64,000 nt of DNA from the NCBI RefSeq assembly GCF_932526225.1, contig NC_064048.1, positions 13,339,665-13,403,664 of the forward strand, read 5' to 3'. The translations under genes were made by a program, and so were the position numbers. Of this stretch, positions 24,401-35,650 are shown in pieces. The number at the start of each line of letters is the position of its first letter. The stretch's first letter is position 1. The DNA is from Nematostella vectensis (Eukaryota; Cnidaria; Anthozoa; Actiniaria; Edwardsiidae). The notes beneath the pieces are model-generated. The model was not told the DNA's origin, did not search any database, and saw only the letters and a list, made by a program, of their open reading frames with translations.

Positions 24401-25219
24401 GCTGAGAGTACATAAAAATGTCCCTATACCTTCTTTTTATGTCATGACACACCAAGAACAGTATAATTAAGTATCGATATTTAAAAAAAAAATAAAGAAA
24501 AAAAAATAGGCTATCAGCGGGAATCGAACCCGGGTCGCTGCGTTAGTAGTCAAGTGCCCGCAACGAAAGACTAACGTGGCATTGCTGAAGGGAATTGTAA
24601 TGAAAATTACTTTTAATACTATTGGTATCGTAAACTATCCCAAGCAAAGTCACCATCGGACTGGAGGTTACATTCGGGAAAAGCTTCAGGGTTACATTCG
24701 GGAATTTGTTTTACGAGTGTAACCTCCAAAAGGTTACAATCGATAATTTTTTTCCGAATGTAAATTCCAAAAAGTAACATTAGGAAAAATAAAACAGTAT
24801 ACTCGGAAAAAAAGGTATATCAATCTATCGAGCGCTATGCTCTATGTTAGAATCTACTTAATCAAGTTATCCAAGGAATCTAGTTAGTTCTTGTGTGCAT
24901 AAAATATGAACATGATCCTGAACAAAGCATGAGCACATCAAAGATGCTGAGAGTACATAAAAATGTCCCTATACCTTCTTTTTATGTCATGACACACCAA
25001 GAACAGTATAATTAAGTATCGATATTAAAAAAAAAATAAAGAAAAAAAAATAGGCTATCAACGGGAATCGAACCCGGGTCGCTGCGTTAGTAGTCAAGTG
25101 CCCGCAACGAAAGACTAACGTGGCATTGCTGAACGGAATTGTAATGAAAATTACTTTTAATACTATTGGTATCGTAAACTATCCCAAGCAAAGTCACCAT
25201 CGGACTGGAGGTTACATTC
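21470..25219 (-). repeat. Array 1, right block, original orientation
   Basis: Monomers: a partial s type 21470-21887, then 21888-22437, 22438-22985, 22986-23525, 23526-24071, 24072-24617, 24618-25161, and a partial from 25162. Slot markers of the central block recur in reverse complement: catcacacaccaagaagag (s) near 21715, cttctgggttac (a) near 21955 and 22504, the d-type missing ccgaat near 23120, and gaacatgatcc (c) near 23273, 23817 and 24907. So this arm shares ancestry with the inverted block, but its slot order is not a simple mirror image. Confidence 0.9.
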
Positions 25220-25280
25220 TACTTAATCAAGTTATCCAAGGAATCTAGTTAGTTCTTGTGTGCATAAAATATGATTACTA
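25215..25280. other. Junction between array 1 and array 2
   Basis: The last array-1 monomer stops at ggttacattc (about 25219) and jumps about 500 bp ahead within the same unit to tacttaatcaagttatcc, through an internal deletion. It runs on to gtgcataaaatatg and then becomes array 2 (gattactattatttagaat, from 25273). Bases atg fit both sides (aatatg in array 1, gctatg in array 2), so the join has about 3-4 bp of microhomology. No gene or transposon sits at the join. Confidence 0.88.
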
Positions 25281-25400
25281 TTATTTAGAATAATTTTTTA
25301 CCTACTAACAGAAAACAACTTGACTGCAAAACACTTACTGTAGTGCACTCGATATTAGGCATTACTTTCATGTGGATGTAAGGTTGAAATGTCAAAACCT

Positions 25401-25560
25401 TACGCTTTAGCGTATTACACTTTGTGGTGATCTGATACTATTGTTCTTTTTTGTGTTTTTTTCTAACTATTACCGTGAACTACGCTTTAGAGTATTACAC
25501 TTTGTGGTGATCTGATTCTATTGTTCTTTTTTGTGTTTTTTCTAACTATTACCGTTTAAC
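25401..25560. repeat. 80-bp tandem duplication inside the TTAA element (unit 1)
   Basis: tacgctttag occurs at 25401 and 25481, each followed by about 70 bp of near-identical sequence ending in aactattaccgt. The same 80-bp duplication occurs in unit 2 (about 29209 and 29289) and unit 14 (52445 and 52525). All other units have a single copy. The junction attaccgtgaactacgc recreates part of the arm sequence. Confidence 0.8.
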
Positions 25561-27030
25561 TATCACACTTTGTTTCACGGGTTAATGAAAACCACTCTAA
25601 TTACTTACAGTAGTTCTTTTTTAATATTATCATTTACTTGTATAATTTAGATGAGCAATACATATTTCTTTATGGCTTTGTAGAGCTCATCTCGTTCCTC
25701 ATAAATAACAAACAAAATGAAGTTTGTTCTTATTTTGGTGCAAAGGAATCTACAGTAGTTTTCTAATCAGATAATTGTTTTTTTTAACTCTCACCTGTTA
25801 TTTCAACAGCTCTTACTTGAGTTTGCTTGTCTCAGAAATAGACCTTGCTTAATAAACAAAGACATGTTACAAACTTATTTAATATAGGTAACAACTGCAA
25901 TATTGTATGAAGAGAGTGCCCCTCCCTTCCCCCTGCTATTGTTGACATTATGCTCAATAAACTGTTACCTCTCCCCTCTCCACCAGTTAAGCATTCTATG
26001 TATGCTTCCCTGTACAAAATGCACCCCTTCAAATAGAACATTAAAGTTCACATACTTGTTTACTTCCTCAAACTCTTTGCTTTGTGTTTTTTGTTAACTT
26101 CCTAGGAACAAATTGAATACATATAATAAATAAATCCAGCAAGCTTATTTTGCAAACTCACTTTTTTTTATTATTTTTGCGCAAAACCAATCAGGATTAG
26201 GGGGGTCAAGCACAAAGAAAGAAAACGAATAAAAAAAAGCCCATTGGCCTGGGATCGAACCCGGTCTGAAGAACAAAACGGAAACCATACATACGGATTA
26301 CCCAATCGGTATGGCAGCACAAGGCTTTTACGGAAGGCTGTAAAGAACCCGAAGGCCCTAAGCACAGATATTTCCGAGCGAATATGCTGTACAACACTCT
26401 TGCAAGGTTATCCCAACCCGCGCATTAATGGGGAGGACAATAACCAGGATCCCAGGCCTGTAATACGGTTACGCCACGCACAGCTCGCCGAGATTGTGGA
26501 TCACAAAAAATAGAGGTCTATTTGGGCGTCTTGGGTCCCTTGGGGACTCGCCATGCGCACGGGCGCATCTCTTTTATTGTGTACATGACATCAAATTAGC
26601 GAAGAAAAAAGACGCTGTTTTGGTATCATGTGAAAAGCATAAAATAAATAGAAATAAAGACGTAATGGGGGAAGAATATTGACATATTCATATTGGAATA
26701 TTGACAAAATCCGCAATTTTGTCTACGCTGACTAAGTAAAGCTGTATTTTACTTTAAAGGGGCAGCAGCATAGTACTGCGCATGTCTGGAGTAAGTGATT
26801 ATTGTAGGCTTTTAAGTGTCAACAAACAGTTGAACGTTTTAAAAGCTGTTAATTCCTTATTAAATAATATGCAATATTATATTGAAAACTATGTTAATTG
26901 ACAGTTTGTGGTCATTTTTTTGTTTTGTTTAAAGTCCCCACATGTACCAAAAGCTCATAAGTCAGTATTAGAATTTCACTGAAGTTCATTGTGTCAGAGC
27001 TCTAGAGCTATTTCAAATCTCTTAAACATG

Positions 27031-28146
27031 TTCAGTAAAGCCTTTGATAAAGTCTCGCATTCCAAACTTTTGTATAAGCTCCGTAGTTATGGTATCTGCG
27101 GTAAGACTTGCCAATGGATCACTAGTTTCTTATCTGTTAGAACACAATTTGTCTCTGTGAATGGTACCCACTCCAGCTGTACTCCTGTGACCTCAGGCGT
27201 TCCTCAAGGTTCTGTGTTGGGTCCGGCGCTCTTCCTCTTGTTCATCAACGACATTACTCTCTGCACCAGGTCTCACCTACGTTTATTTGCTGATGATACT
27301 GTAGTCTATCGCAATATCAGGTCTGCAGATGATCATCAAGTGCTCCAGCAAGACCTGGATATATTAACTAAATGGTCAAATGATTGGCAAATGGAATTCA
27401 ACGTGTCTAAGTGTCATCTGCTTTCTATCACAAACAAGCGCAAACCATTCTTGCATACTTACTCCATCAACAATAAGTCTCTATCCAAAGTTGCAGAGCA
27501 AGATTACCTTGGAGTACGCTGTTCCTCCAATCTTCGCTGGGGCCCCCACGCATCTAAAATCTCGGATAAGGCAAACAAAGTTCTTGGTCTTCTTCGCAGG
27601 ACTTTGAAACCATGCAGTCAGCTAGTTAAAGAGAGAGCATACTTTACCTTAGTAAGACCTATTCTTGAATACGCAGCTCCAGCTTGGAACCCTTATACTG
27701 ATACCGATGTCAATCGCCTGGAACAAGTGCAAAAGAACGCTGCACGGTTCGTCACCAACACATATGACCCGTATGCAAGTACCACAAAACTTGTTAAAGA
27801 CCTATCTTGGGACACTCTTGAACAAAGACGTTTAACTAGTCAGGCTATCTTATTTTATAAATTTCATAATAGTCTTATACATGCTAAATTACCTGATCTT
27901 GTCACGCGATCAACCAGATCCACCAGGCGCAAAGAGCTGTATTATAACCAATTGCAAGCAAATACCCTAGCTTTCAACTATTCTTTTTTCGCTAGAGCCA
28001 TAAGAATCTGGAATTTGCTCCCCAACGACGTCAAATCAATTAATACCCTTGCCAAGTATAAGGCTGCTGTTCAGCCTGCAGTTAGATCTTTACAAGTACC
28101 TTGCTACTTGCGCAGGCTTCAGATCCCCAACCCATTAGCTGCTTAG
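27031..28146 (+). pseudogene. Reverse transcriptase C-terminal fragment (non-LTR, CR1/L2-like)
   Basis: This 371-codon open frame codes for the second half of a non-LTR reverse transcriptase. It starts inside motif A (FSKAFDKVSH). The aspartate that normally precedes this motif and binds metal is lost at the truncation point. Motif B is SGVPQGSVLGP (27193-27225). Motif C is LFADD (27283-27297), holding the remaining catalytic aspartates. Downstream come the thumb-like region and the conserved C-terminal block with YAAPAWNPY and RLEQVQKNAARFV, as in CR1/L2/Jockey proteins. No endonuclease domain or first ORF is present. An upstream in-frame ATG at 26989 adds 14 codons that belong to the satellite unit, not the element. 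The frame has no stops or shifts, so insertion seems fairly recent. The product cannot be an active enzyme. Confidence 0.9.
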
Positions 28147-28562
28147 TTTGTTTGTTTATTTATTATTCATTCATTTATTTATTTATTTAGCTATTTATCT
28201 ATTTATTATTTATGTATTTAGCTATTTATTTATATCATTTATCTGCAATTAGATTTAAAGTGCATGTTACTTGTGTTAGCATTTAGATCCTCAATGGTCC
28301 TTTCCCCTTGTGGCGTTCTGTGCTTCTGTCTACGCCGGAGTCCTCTGCAATGCTTTGTTGAAGCGGTTGCGAGTGATTCTGGTGTGGATGGGGGTGTGGA
28401 GCGCCGTAGGGGGAAGGGTCCATTAAAGATTTCGTTTGTCTGCTTGTTATTCACAACTAATTTATTTATTTGTTTATTACCTATTTGTCTCAAGTATCTA
28501 TCCTGTTTTTCTTATTTTATCTATTTACTTATTTATTTATTTATTTACTTATTTATACATTG
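28147..28562 (+). repeat. TTTA-rich 3' untranslated region of the retrotransposon
   Basis: After the stop, two low-complexity stretches of ttta/ttat repeats (28150-28235 and about 28455-28560) flank a GC-richer segment (28290-28430). No coding signal is convincing. A 99-codon frame here overlaps the microsatellite and reads mostly leucine, isoleucine and phenylalanine. Confidence 0.7.
28293..28424. repeat. Imperfect foldback in the retrotransposon 3' region
   Basis: The left arm 28293-28315 (aatggtcctttccccttg…) and right arm 28402-28424 (…gggggaagggtccatt) are inverted copies matching at 18 of 23 positions across 132 bp. The segment is much richer in GC than its surroundings. It could be a structural RNA element recognised by the reverse transcriptase, or a small nested foldback insertion. 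I cannot choose between these. Confidence 0.55.
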
Positions 28563-28577
28563 ATGTTTGTTTTTGCT

Positions 28578-28670
28578 ACAGTTACTCTTTAATACTCTTT
28601 GTATCATAATCATACAATAATTACAATATTTACTTATACAGTTACTCTTTAATACTCTTTGTATCATAAT
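28578..28670 (+). repeat. 60-bp-period direct repeat near the retrotransposon end
   Basis: The 33-bp sequence starting acagttactctttaatactc is present at 28578-28610 and again, identically, at 28638-28670. Tandem duplication inside non-LTR 3' regions is common. No function can be read from it. Confidence 0.8.
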
Positions 28671-28760
28671 TATTCGTTATTATTTGAGCAATACTTATTG
28701 TAATTATTTTAGCTCTATATGCCTCCTAGTATTAGCGAAAGCTACTTATAGGAGTAATCA

Positions 28761-28779
28761 ATCGAAGTATCGAAGTATG
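28761..28779 (+). repeat. 8-bp terminal repeat of the retrotransposon
   Basis: Two copies of atcgaagt followed by atg abut the resumed satellite sequence. This marks the 3' end of the element. Terminal octamer repeats are typical of the CR1 clade. Confidence 0.7.
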
Positions 28780-29081
28780 ACACTCCCCCTTTAAAGGAAA
28801 GTAAAAAAAAATCAAAATTGTTGGTGGGAGTCTCTGCTGTGTTTGTTTTCTTTTTAGTTTTGTTCTATTATTATTATTATTTTCTTTTTTAGAGGGGGAG
28901 GGGAATTCAGCTAAAAATAGCCAAGGGTCAATTCAAGCTACTAGTACAAAAGATGTTTTTTTGCAGTCCTTTATTCAATATATTCAAGGTTATCATGCAA
29001 TTCTGTTGTTTGACTGCATATATATATTTTTTCTTTCTTTTCATTACAAGTGCTATATGTGTAAGTGGTGACCATAGCTTT

Positions 29082-30738
29082 GATTACTATTATTTAGAAT
29101 AATTTTTACCTACTAACAGAAAACAACTTGACTGCAAAACACTTACTGTAGGGCACTCGATATTAGGCATTACTTTCATGTGGATGTAAGGTTGAAATGT
29201 CAAAACCTTACGCTTTAGCGTATTACACTTTGTGGTGATCTGATTCTATTGTTCTTTTTTGTGTTTTTTTCTCACTATTACCGTGAACTACGCTTTAGCG
29301 TATTACACTTTGTGGTGATCTGATTCTATTGTTCTTTTTTGTGTTTTTTTCTAACTATTACCGTTTAACTATCACACTTTGTTTCACGGGTTAATGAAAA
29401 CCACTCTAATTACTTACAGTAGTTCTTTTTTAATATTATCATTTACTTGTATAAGTTAAATGAGCAATACTTATTTCTTTATGGCTTTGTAGAGCTCATC
29501 TCGTTCCTCATAAATAACAAACAAAATGAAGTTTGTTCTTATTTTGGTGCAAAGGAATCTACAGTAGTTTTCTAATCAGATAATTGTTTTTTTAACACTC
29601 ACCTGTTATTTCAACAGCTCTTACTTGAGTTTGCTTGTCTCAGAAATAGACCTTGCTTAATAAACAAAGACATGTTACAAACTTATTTAATAATAGGTAA
29701 CAACTGCAATATTGTATGAAGAGAGTGCCCCTCCCTTCCCCCTGCTATTGTTGACATTATGCTCAATAAACTGTTACCTCTCCCCTCTCCACCAGTTAAG
29801 CATTCTATGTATGCTTCCCTGTACAAAATGCACCCCTTCAAATAGAACATTAAAGTTCACATACTTGTTTACTTCCTCAAACTCTTTGCTTTGTGTTTTT
29901 TGTTAACTTCCTAGGAACAAATGGAATACATATAATAAATAAATCTAGCAAGCTTATTTTGCAAACTCACTTTTTTTTTTGCGCAAAACCTATCAGGATA
30001 AAGGGGGTCCAGCACAAAGAAAAAAAACGAATTAAAAAAGCCCATTGGCCTGGGATCGAACCCGGTCTCAAGAACAAAACGGAAACCATACATACGGATT
30101 ACCCAATCGGTATGGCAGCACAAGGCTTTTACGGAAGGCTGTAAAGAACCCGAAGGCCCCAAGCACCGATATTTCCGAGCGAACATGTCTGGAGTCAGTG
30201 ATTATTGTAGGCTTTTAAGTGTCAACAAACAGTTGAACTTTTTAAAAGCTGTTAATACCTTATTAAATAATATGCAATATTATATTGAAAACTATGTTAA
30301 TTGACAGTTTGTGGTCATTTTTTTATTTTGTTGAAGTCCCCACATGTACCAAAAGCTCATAAGTCAGTATTAGAATTTCACTGAAGTTCATTGTGTCAGA
30401 GCTCTGGAGCTATTGCAAATCTCTTAAACATGACACTCCCCCTTTAAAGGAAAGTAAAAAAAAATCAAAATTGTTGGTGGGGGTCTCTGTTGTGTTTTTT
30501 TTTTCTTTTTAGTTTTGTTCTATTATTATTATTATTTTCTTTTTTAGAGGGGGAGGGGAATTCAGCTAAAAATAGCCAAGGGTCAATTCAAGCAACTAGT
30601 ACAAAAGATGTTTTTTTGCAGTCCTTTATTCAATATATTCAAGGTTATCATGCAATTCTGTTGTTTGACTGCATATATATATATTTTTTCTTTCTTTTCA
30701 TTACAAGTTCTATATGTGTAAGTGGTGACCATAGCTAT
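29082..30738 (-). repeat. Array 2 unit 2, with internal deletion in the GC-rich core
   Basis: The unit is 1,657 bp. At 30183/30184 it jumps from ttccgagcgaa to catgtctggagtc, losing about 412 bp that includes most of the GC-richer core and the minus-strand A-box-like tggcgtaaccg. It still has the tRNA-like element and T-run (about 30035-30130). It also carries the 80-bp duplication and lacks the left arm of the TTAA element, like the unit before it. Confidence 0.85.
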
Positions 30739-30865
30739 GATTACTATTATTTAGAATTATTTTTTACCTACTAACAGAAAACAACTTGACTGCAAAACAC
30801 TTACTGTAGGGCACTCGATATTAGGCATTACTTTCATGTGGATGTAAGGTTGAAATGTCAAAACC

Positions 30866-30990
30866 TTCATTAACCCGTGAACTACGCTTTAGCGTATTAC
30901 ACTTTGTTGTGATCTGATTCTATTGTTCTTTTTTGTGTTTTACTAACTATTACCGTTTAACTATCACACTTTGTTTCACGGGTTAATGAA
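30866..30990. mobile_element. TTAA-flanked inverted-repeat element (piggyBac-like MITE candidate), one per array 2 unit
   Basis: The perfect 16-bp inverted repeats ttcattaacccgtgaa (30866-30881) and ttcacgggttaatgaa (30975-30990) enclose 93 bp. Within the arms, TTAA is followed by cccgtgaa and mirrored by ttcacggg before TTAA. piggyBac-type elements duplicate TTAA and have termini starting CCC, so a small non-autonomous member is a fair guess. No transposase is present. The interior includes the tight palindrome tacgctttagcgta. The element recurs at +127 in the standard units (for example 48841-48965). It was therefore fixed before array expansion, and it now spreads only with the unit. Confidence 0.5.
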
Positions 30991-33900
30991 AACCACTCTA
31001 ATTACTTACAGTAATTCTTTTTTAATATTATTATTTACTTGTATAATTTAGATGAGCAATACATATTTCTTCTTGGCCTTGTAGAGCTCATCTCGTTCCT
31101 CATAAATAACAAACAAAATGAAGTTTGTTCTTATTTGGTGTAAAGGAATCTACATTAGTTTTCTAATCAGATAATTGTTTTTCTTTTAACACTCACCTGT
31201 TATTTCAACAGCCTTACTTGAGTTTGCTTGTCTCAGAAATAGACCTTGCTTAATAAACAAAGACATGTTACAAACTTATTTAATAATAGGTAACAACTGC
31301 AATATTGTATGTAGAGAGTGCCCCTCTCTTCCCCCTGCTATTGTTGACATTATGCTCAATAAACTGTTACCTCTCCCCTCTCCACCAGTTAAGCATTCTA
31401 TGTATGCTTCCCTGTACAAAATGCACCCCTTCAAATAAAACATTAAAGTTCACATACTTGTTTACTTCCTCAAACTCTTTGCTTTGTGTTTTTGTTAACT
31501 TAATAGGAACAAATTGAATACATATAATCATTAAATCTAGCAAGCTTATTTTGCAAACTCATTTTCTTTTATTATTATTTTTGCGCAAAACCTATCATGA
31601 TTAAGGGGGTCCAGCACAAAGAAAAAAACGAATTAAAAAAAAAAGCCCATTGGCCTGGGATCGAACCCAGTCTGAAGAACAAAACGGAAACCATACATAC
31701 GGATTACCCAATTGGTATGGCAGCACAAGGCTTTTACGGAAGGCTGTAAAGAACCCGAAGGCCCCAAGCACCGATATTTCCGAGCGAATATGCTGTACAA
31801 CACTCTTGCAAGGTTATCCCAACCCGCGCATTAATGGGGAGGACAATAACCAGGATCCCAGGCCTGTAATACGGTTACGCCACGCACAGCTCGCCGAGAT
31901 TGTGGATGACAAAAAATAGAGGTCTATTTGGGCGTCTTGGGTCCCTTGGGGACTCGCCATGCGCACGGGCGCATCTCTTTTATTGTGTACATGGCATCAA
32001 ATTAGCGAAGAAAAAAGACGCTGTTTTGGTATCATGTGAAAAGCATAAAATAAATAGAAATAAAGACGTAAGGGGGGAGAATATTGACATCTTCATATTA
32101 GAATATTGACAAAATCCTCAATTTTGTCTACGCTGACTAAGTAAAGCTGTATTTTACTTTAAAGGGGCAGCAGCATAGTACTGCGCATGTCTGGAGTCAG
32201 TGATTATTGTAGGCTTTTAAGTGTCAACAAACAGTTGAACTTTTTAAAAGCTGTCAATACCTTATTAAATAATATGCAATATTATATTGAAAACTATGTT
32301 AGTTGACAGTTTGTGGTCATTTTTTTTTGTTTTGTTTAAAGTCTCCCACATGTATCAAAAGCTCATAAGTCAGTATTAGAATTTCACTGAAGTTCATTGT
32401 GTCAGGGCTCTGGAGCTATTGCAAATCTCTTAAACCTGACACTCCCCCTTTAAAGGAAAGTAAAAAAAAATCAAAATTGTTGGTGGGGGTCTCTGTTGTG
32501 TTTTTTTTTCTTTTTAGTTTTGTTCTATTATTATTATTATTTTCTTTTTTAGAGGGGGAGGGGAATTCAACTAAAAATAGCCAAGGGTCAATTCAAGCAA
32601 CTAGTACAAAAGATGTTTTTTTGCAGTCCTTTATTCAATATATTCAAGGTTATCATGCAATTGTTTTGTTTGACTGCATATATATATTTTTTTTCTTTCT
32701 TTTCATTACAAGTTCTATATGTGTAAGTGGTGACCATAGCTATGATTACTATTATTTAGAATAATTTTTTACCTACTAACAGAAAACAACTTGACTGCAA
32801 AACACTTACTGTAGGGCACTCGATATTAGGCATCACTTTCATGTGGATGTAAGGTTGAAATGTCAAAACCTTCATTAACCCGTGAACTACGCTTTAGCGT
32901 ATTACACTTTGTGGTGATCTGATTCTATTGTTCTTTTTTGTGTTTTACTAACTATTACCGTTTAACATTCAACTTTGTTTCACGGGTTAATGAAAACCAC
33001 TCTAATTACTTACAGTAATTCTTTTTTAATATTATTATTTACTTGTATAATTTAGATGAGCAATACATATTTCTTTATGGCTTTGTAGAGCTCATCTCGT
33101 TCCTCATAAATAACAAACAAAATGAAGTTTGTTCTTATTTTGGTGCAAAGGAATCTACAGTAGTTTTCTAATCAGATAATTGTTTTTCTTTTAACACTCA
33201 CCTGTTATTTCAACAGCCTTACTTGAGTTTGCTTGTCTCAGAAATAGACCTTGCTTAATAAACAAAGACATGTTACAAACTTATTTAATAATAGGTAACA
33301 ACTGCAATATTGTATGTAGAGAGTGCCCCTCTCTTCCCCCTCCTATTGTTGAAATTATGCTCAATAAACTTTTACCTCTTCCCTCTCCACCAGTTAAGCA
33401 TCCTATGTATGCTTCCTTGTACAAAATGCACCCCTTCAAATAAAACATTAAAGTTCACATACTTGTTTACTTCCTCAAACTCTTTGCTTTGTGTTTTTGT
33501 TAACTTCCTAGGAACAAATTGAATACATATAATCATTAAATCTAGCAAGCTTATTTTGCAAACTCATTTTATTTTATTATTATTTTTGCGCAAAACCTAT
33601 CATGATTAAGGGGGTCCAGCACAAAGAAAAAAAACGAATTAAAAAAAAAAAGCCCATTGGCCTGGGATCGAACCCGGTCTGAAGAACAAAACGGAAACCA
33701 TACATACGGATTACCCAATTGGTATGGCAGCACAAGGCTTTTACGGAAGGCTGTAAAGAACCCGAAGGCCCCAAGCACCGATATTTCCGAGCGAATATGT
33801 TGTACAACACTCTTGCAAGGTTATCCCAACCCGCGCATTAATGGGGAGGACAATAACCAGGATCCCAGGCCTGTAATACAGTTACGCCACGCACAGCTCG

Positions 33901-35650
33901 CCGAGATTGTGGATGACAAAAAATAGAGGTCTATTTGGGCGTCTTGGGTCCCTTGGGGACTCGCCATGCGCACGGGCGCATCTCTTTTATTGTGTACATG
34001 ACATCAAATTAGCGAAGAAAAAAGACGCTGTTTTGGTATCATGTGAAAAGCATAAAATAAATAGAAATAAAGACGTAAGGGGGGAGAATATTGACATCTT
34101 CATATTAGAATATTGACAAAATCCTCAATTTTGTCTACGCTGACTAAGTAAAGCTGTATTTTACTTTAAAGGGGCAGCAGCATAGTACTGCGCATGTCTG
34201 GAGTCAGTGTTTATTGTAGGCTTTTAAGTGTCAACAAACAGTTGAACTTTTTAAAAGCTGTCAATACCTTATTAAATAATATGCAATATTATATTGAAAA
34301 CTATGTTAGTTGACAGTTTGTGGTCATTTTTTTTTGTTTTGTTTAAAGTCTCCCACATGTATCAAAAGCTCATAAGTCAGTATTAGAATTTCACTGAAGT
34401 TCATTGTGTCAGGGCTCTAGAGCTATTGCAAATCTCTTAAACCTGACACTCCCCCTTTAAAGGAAAGTAAAAAAAAATCAAAATTGTTGGTGGGGGTCTC
34501 TGTTGTGTTTTTTTTCTTTTTAGTTTTGTTCTATTATTATTATTATTTTCTTTTTTAGAGGGGGAGGGGAATTCAGCTAAAAATAGCCAAGGGTCAATTC
34601 AAGCAACTAGTACAAAAGATGTTTTTTTGCAGTCCTTTATTCAATATATTCAAGGTTATCATGCAATTGTTTTGTTTGACTGCATATATATATATTTTTT
34701 CTTTCTTTTCATTACAAGTTCTATATGTGTAAGTGGTGACCATAGCTATGATTACTATTATTTAGAATAATTTTTTACCTACTAAAAGAAAACAACTTGA
34801 CTGCAAAACACTTACTGTAGGGCACTCGATATTAGGCATTACTTTCATGTGGATGTAAGGTTGAAATGTCAAAACCTTCATTAACCCGTGAACTACGCTT
34901 TAGCGTATTACACTTTGTTGTGATCTGATTCTATTGTTCTTTTTTGTGTTTTACTAACTATTACCGTTTAACTATCACACTTTGTTTCACGGGTTAATGA
35001 AAACCACTCTAATTACACACAGTAATTCTTTTTTAATATTATCATTTACTTGTATAATTTAGATGAGCAATACATATTTCTTCTTGGCCTTGTAGAGCTC
35101 ATCTCGTTCCTCATAAATAACAAACAAAATGAAGTTTGTTCTTATTTGGTGCAAAGGAATCTACATTAGTTTTCTAATCAGATAATTGTTTTTTTTTAAC
35201 ACTCACCTGTTATTTCAACAGCTCTTACTTGACTTTGCTTGTCTCAGAAATAGACCTTGCTTAATAAACAAAGACATGTTACAAACTTATTTAATAATAG
35301 GTAACAACTGCAATATTGTATGAAGAGAGTGCCCTTCCCTTCCCCCTGCTATTGTTGACATTATGCTCAATAAACTGTTACCTCTCCCCTCTCCACCAGT
35401 TAAGCATTCTATGTATGCTTCCCTGTACAAAATGCGCCCCTTCAAATAGAACATTAAAGTTCACATACTTGTTTACTTCCTCAAACTCTTTGCTTTCTGT
35501 TTTTTGTTAACTTCCTAGGAACAAATTGAATACATATAATCAATAAATCCAGCAAGCTTATTTTGCAAACTCACTTTTTTTTATTATTTTTGCGCAAAAC
35601 CAATCAGGATTAGGGGGGTCAAGCACAAAGAAAGAAAACGAATAAAAAAA

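Larger units (their letters stand above)
27031..28779 (+). mobile_element. 5'-truncated CR1/L2-like non-LTR retrotransposon
   Basis: Every other array-2 unit reads ctcttaaacatgacactcccc (with small variants). Here the sequence breaks after aaacatg (27030) and resumes at acactcccc (28780), leaving 1,749 bp of foreign DNA with only atg repeated at both ends. The insert has the C-terminal part of a reverse-transcriptase ORF, a roughly 630-bp 3' untranslated region, and no poly-A tail. It ends in two copies of the 8-bp unit atcgaagt plus at (28761-28778). CR1-clade elements are known to end in short, often 8-bp, tandem repeats rather than poly-A, and to be heavily 5'-truncated, so CR1 fits best. 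L2 or another Jockey-group clade is possible. Confidence 0.88.
25273..29081 (-). repeat. Array 2 unit 1, carrying the retrotransposon insertion
   Basis: This is the first unit after the junction: 3,809 bp, or about 2,060 bp without the 1,749-bp insertion. It belongs to the X subtype (gacattatg, ctgttacctctccc). The left arm of the TTAA element is lost: the unit reads aaaccttacgctttagcg at 25396. In its place is an 80-bp tandem duplication. Confidence 0.88.

Noticed and set aside
1-25270. CRISPR array
   Set aside because: Repeats of about 546 bp with no short repeat/spacer pattern, in a clearly eukaryotic context.
26989-27030. Native start codon of the reverse transcriptase
   Set aside because: These 14 codons match the ordinary array 2 unit. 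The element begins at 27031, so the ATG is accidental.
28239-28563. Small genes on both strands in the retrotransposon 3' region
   Set aside because: Frames overlap each other and the TTTA repeats or the foldback. No domain is seen.
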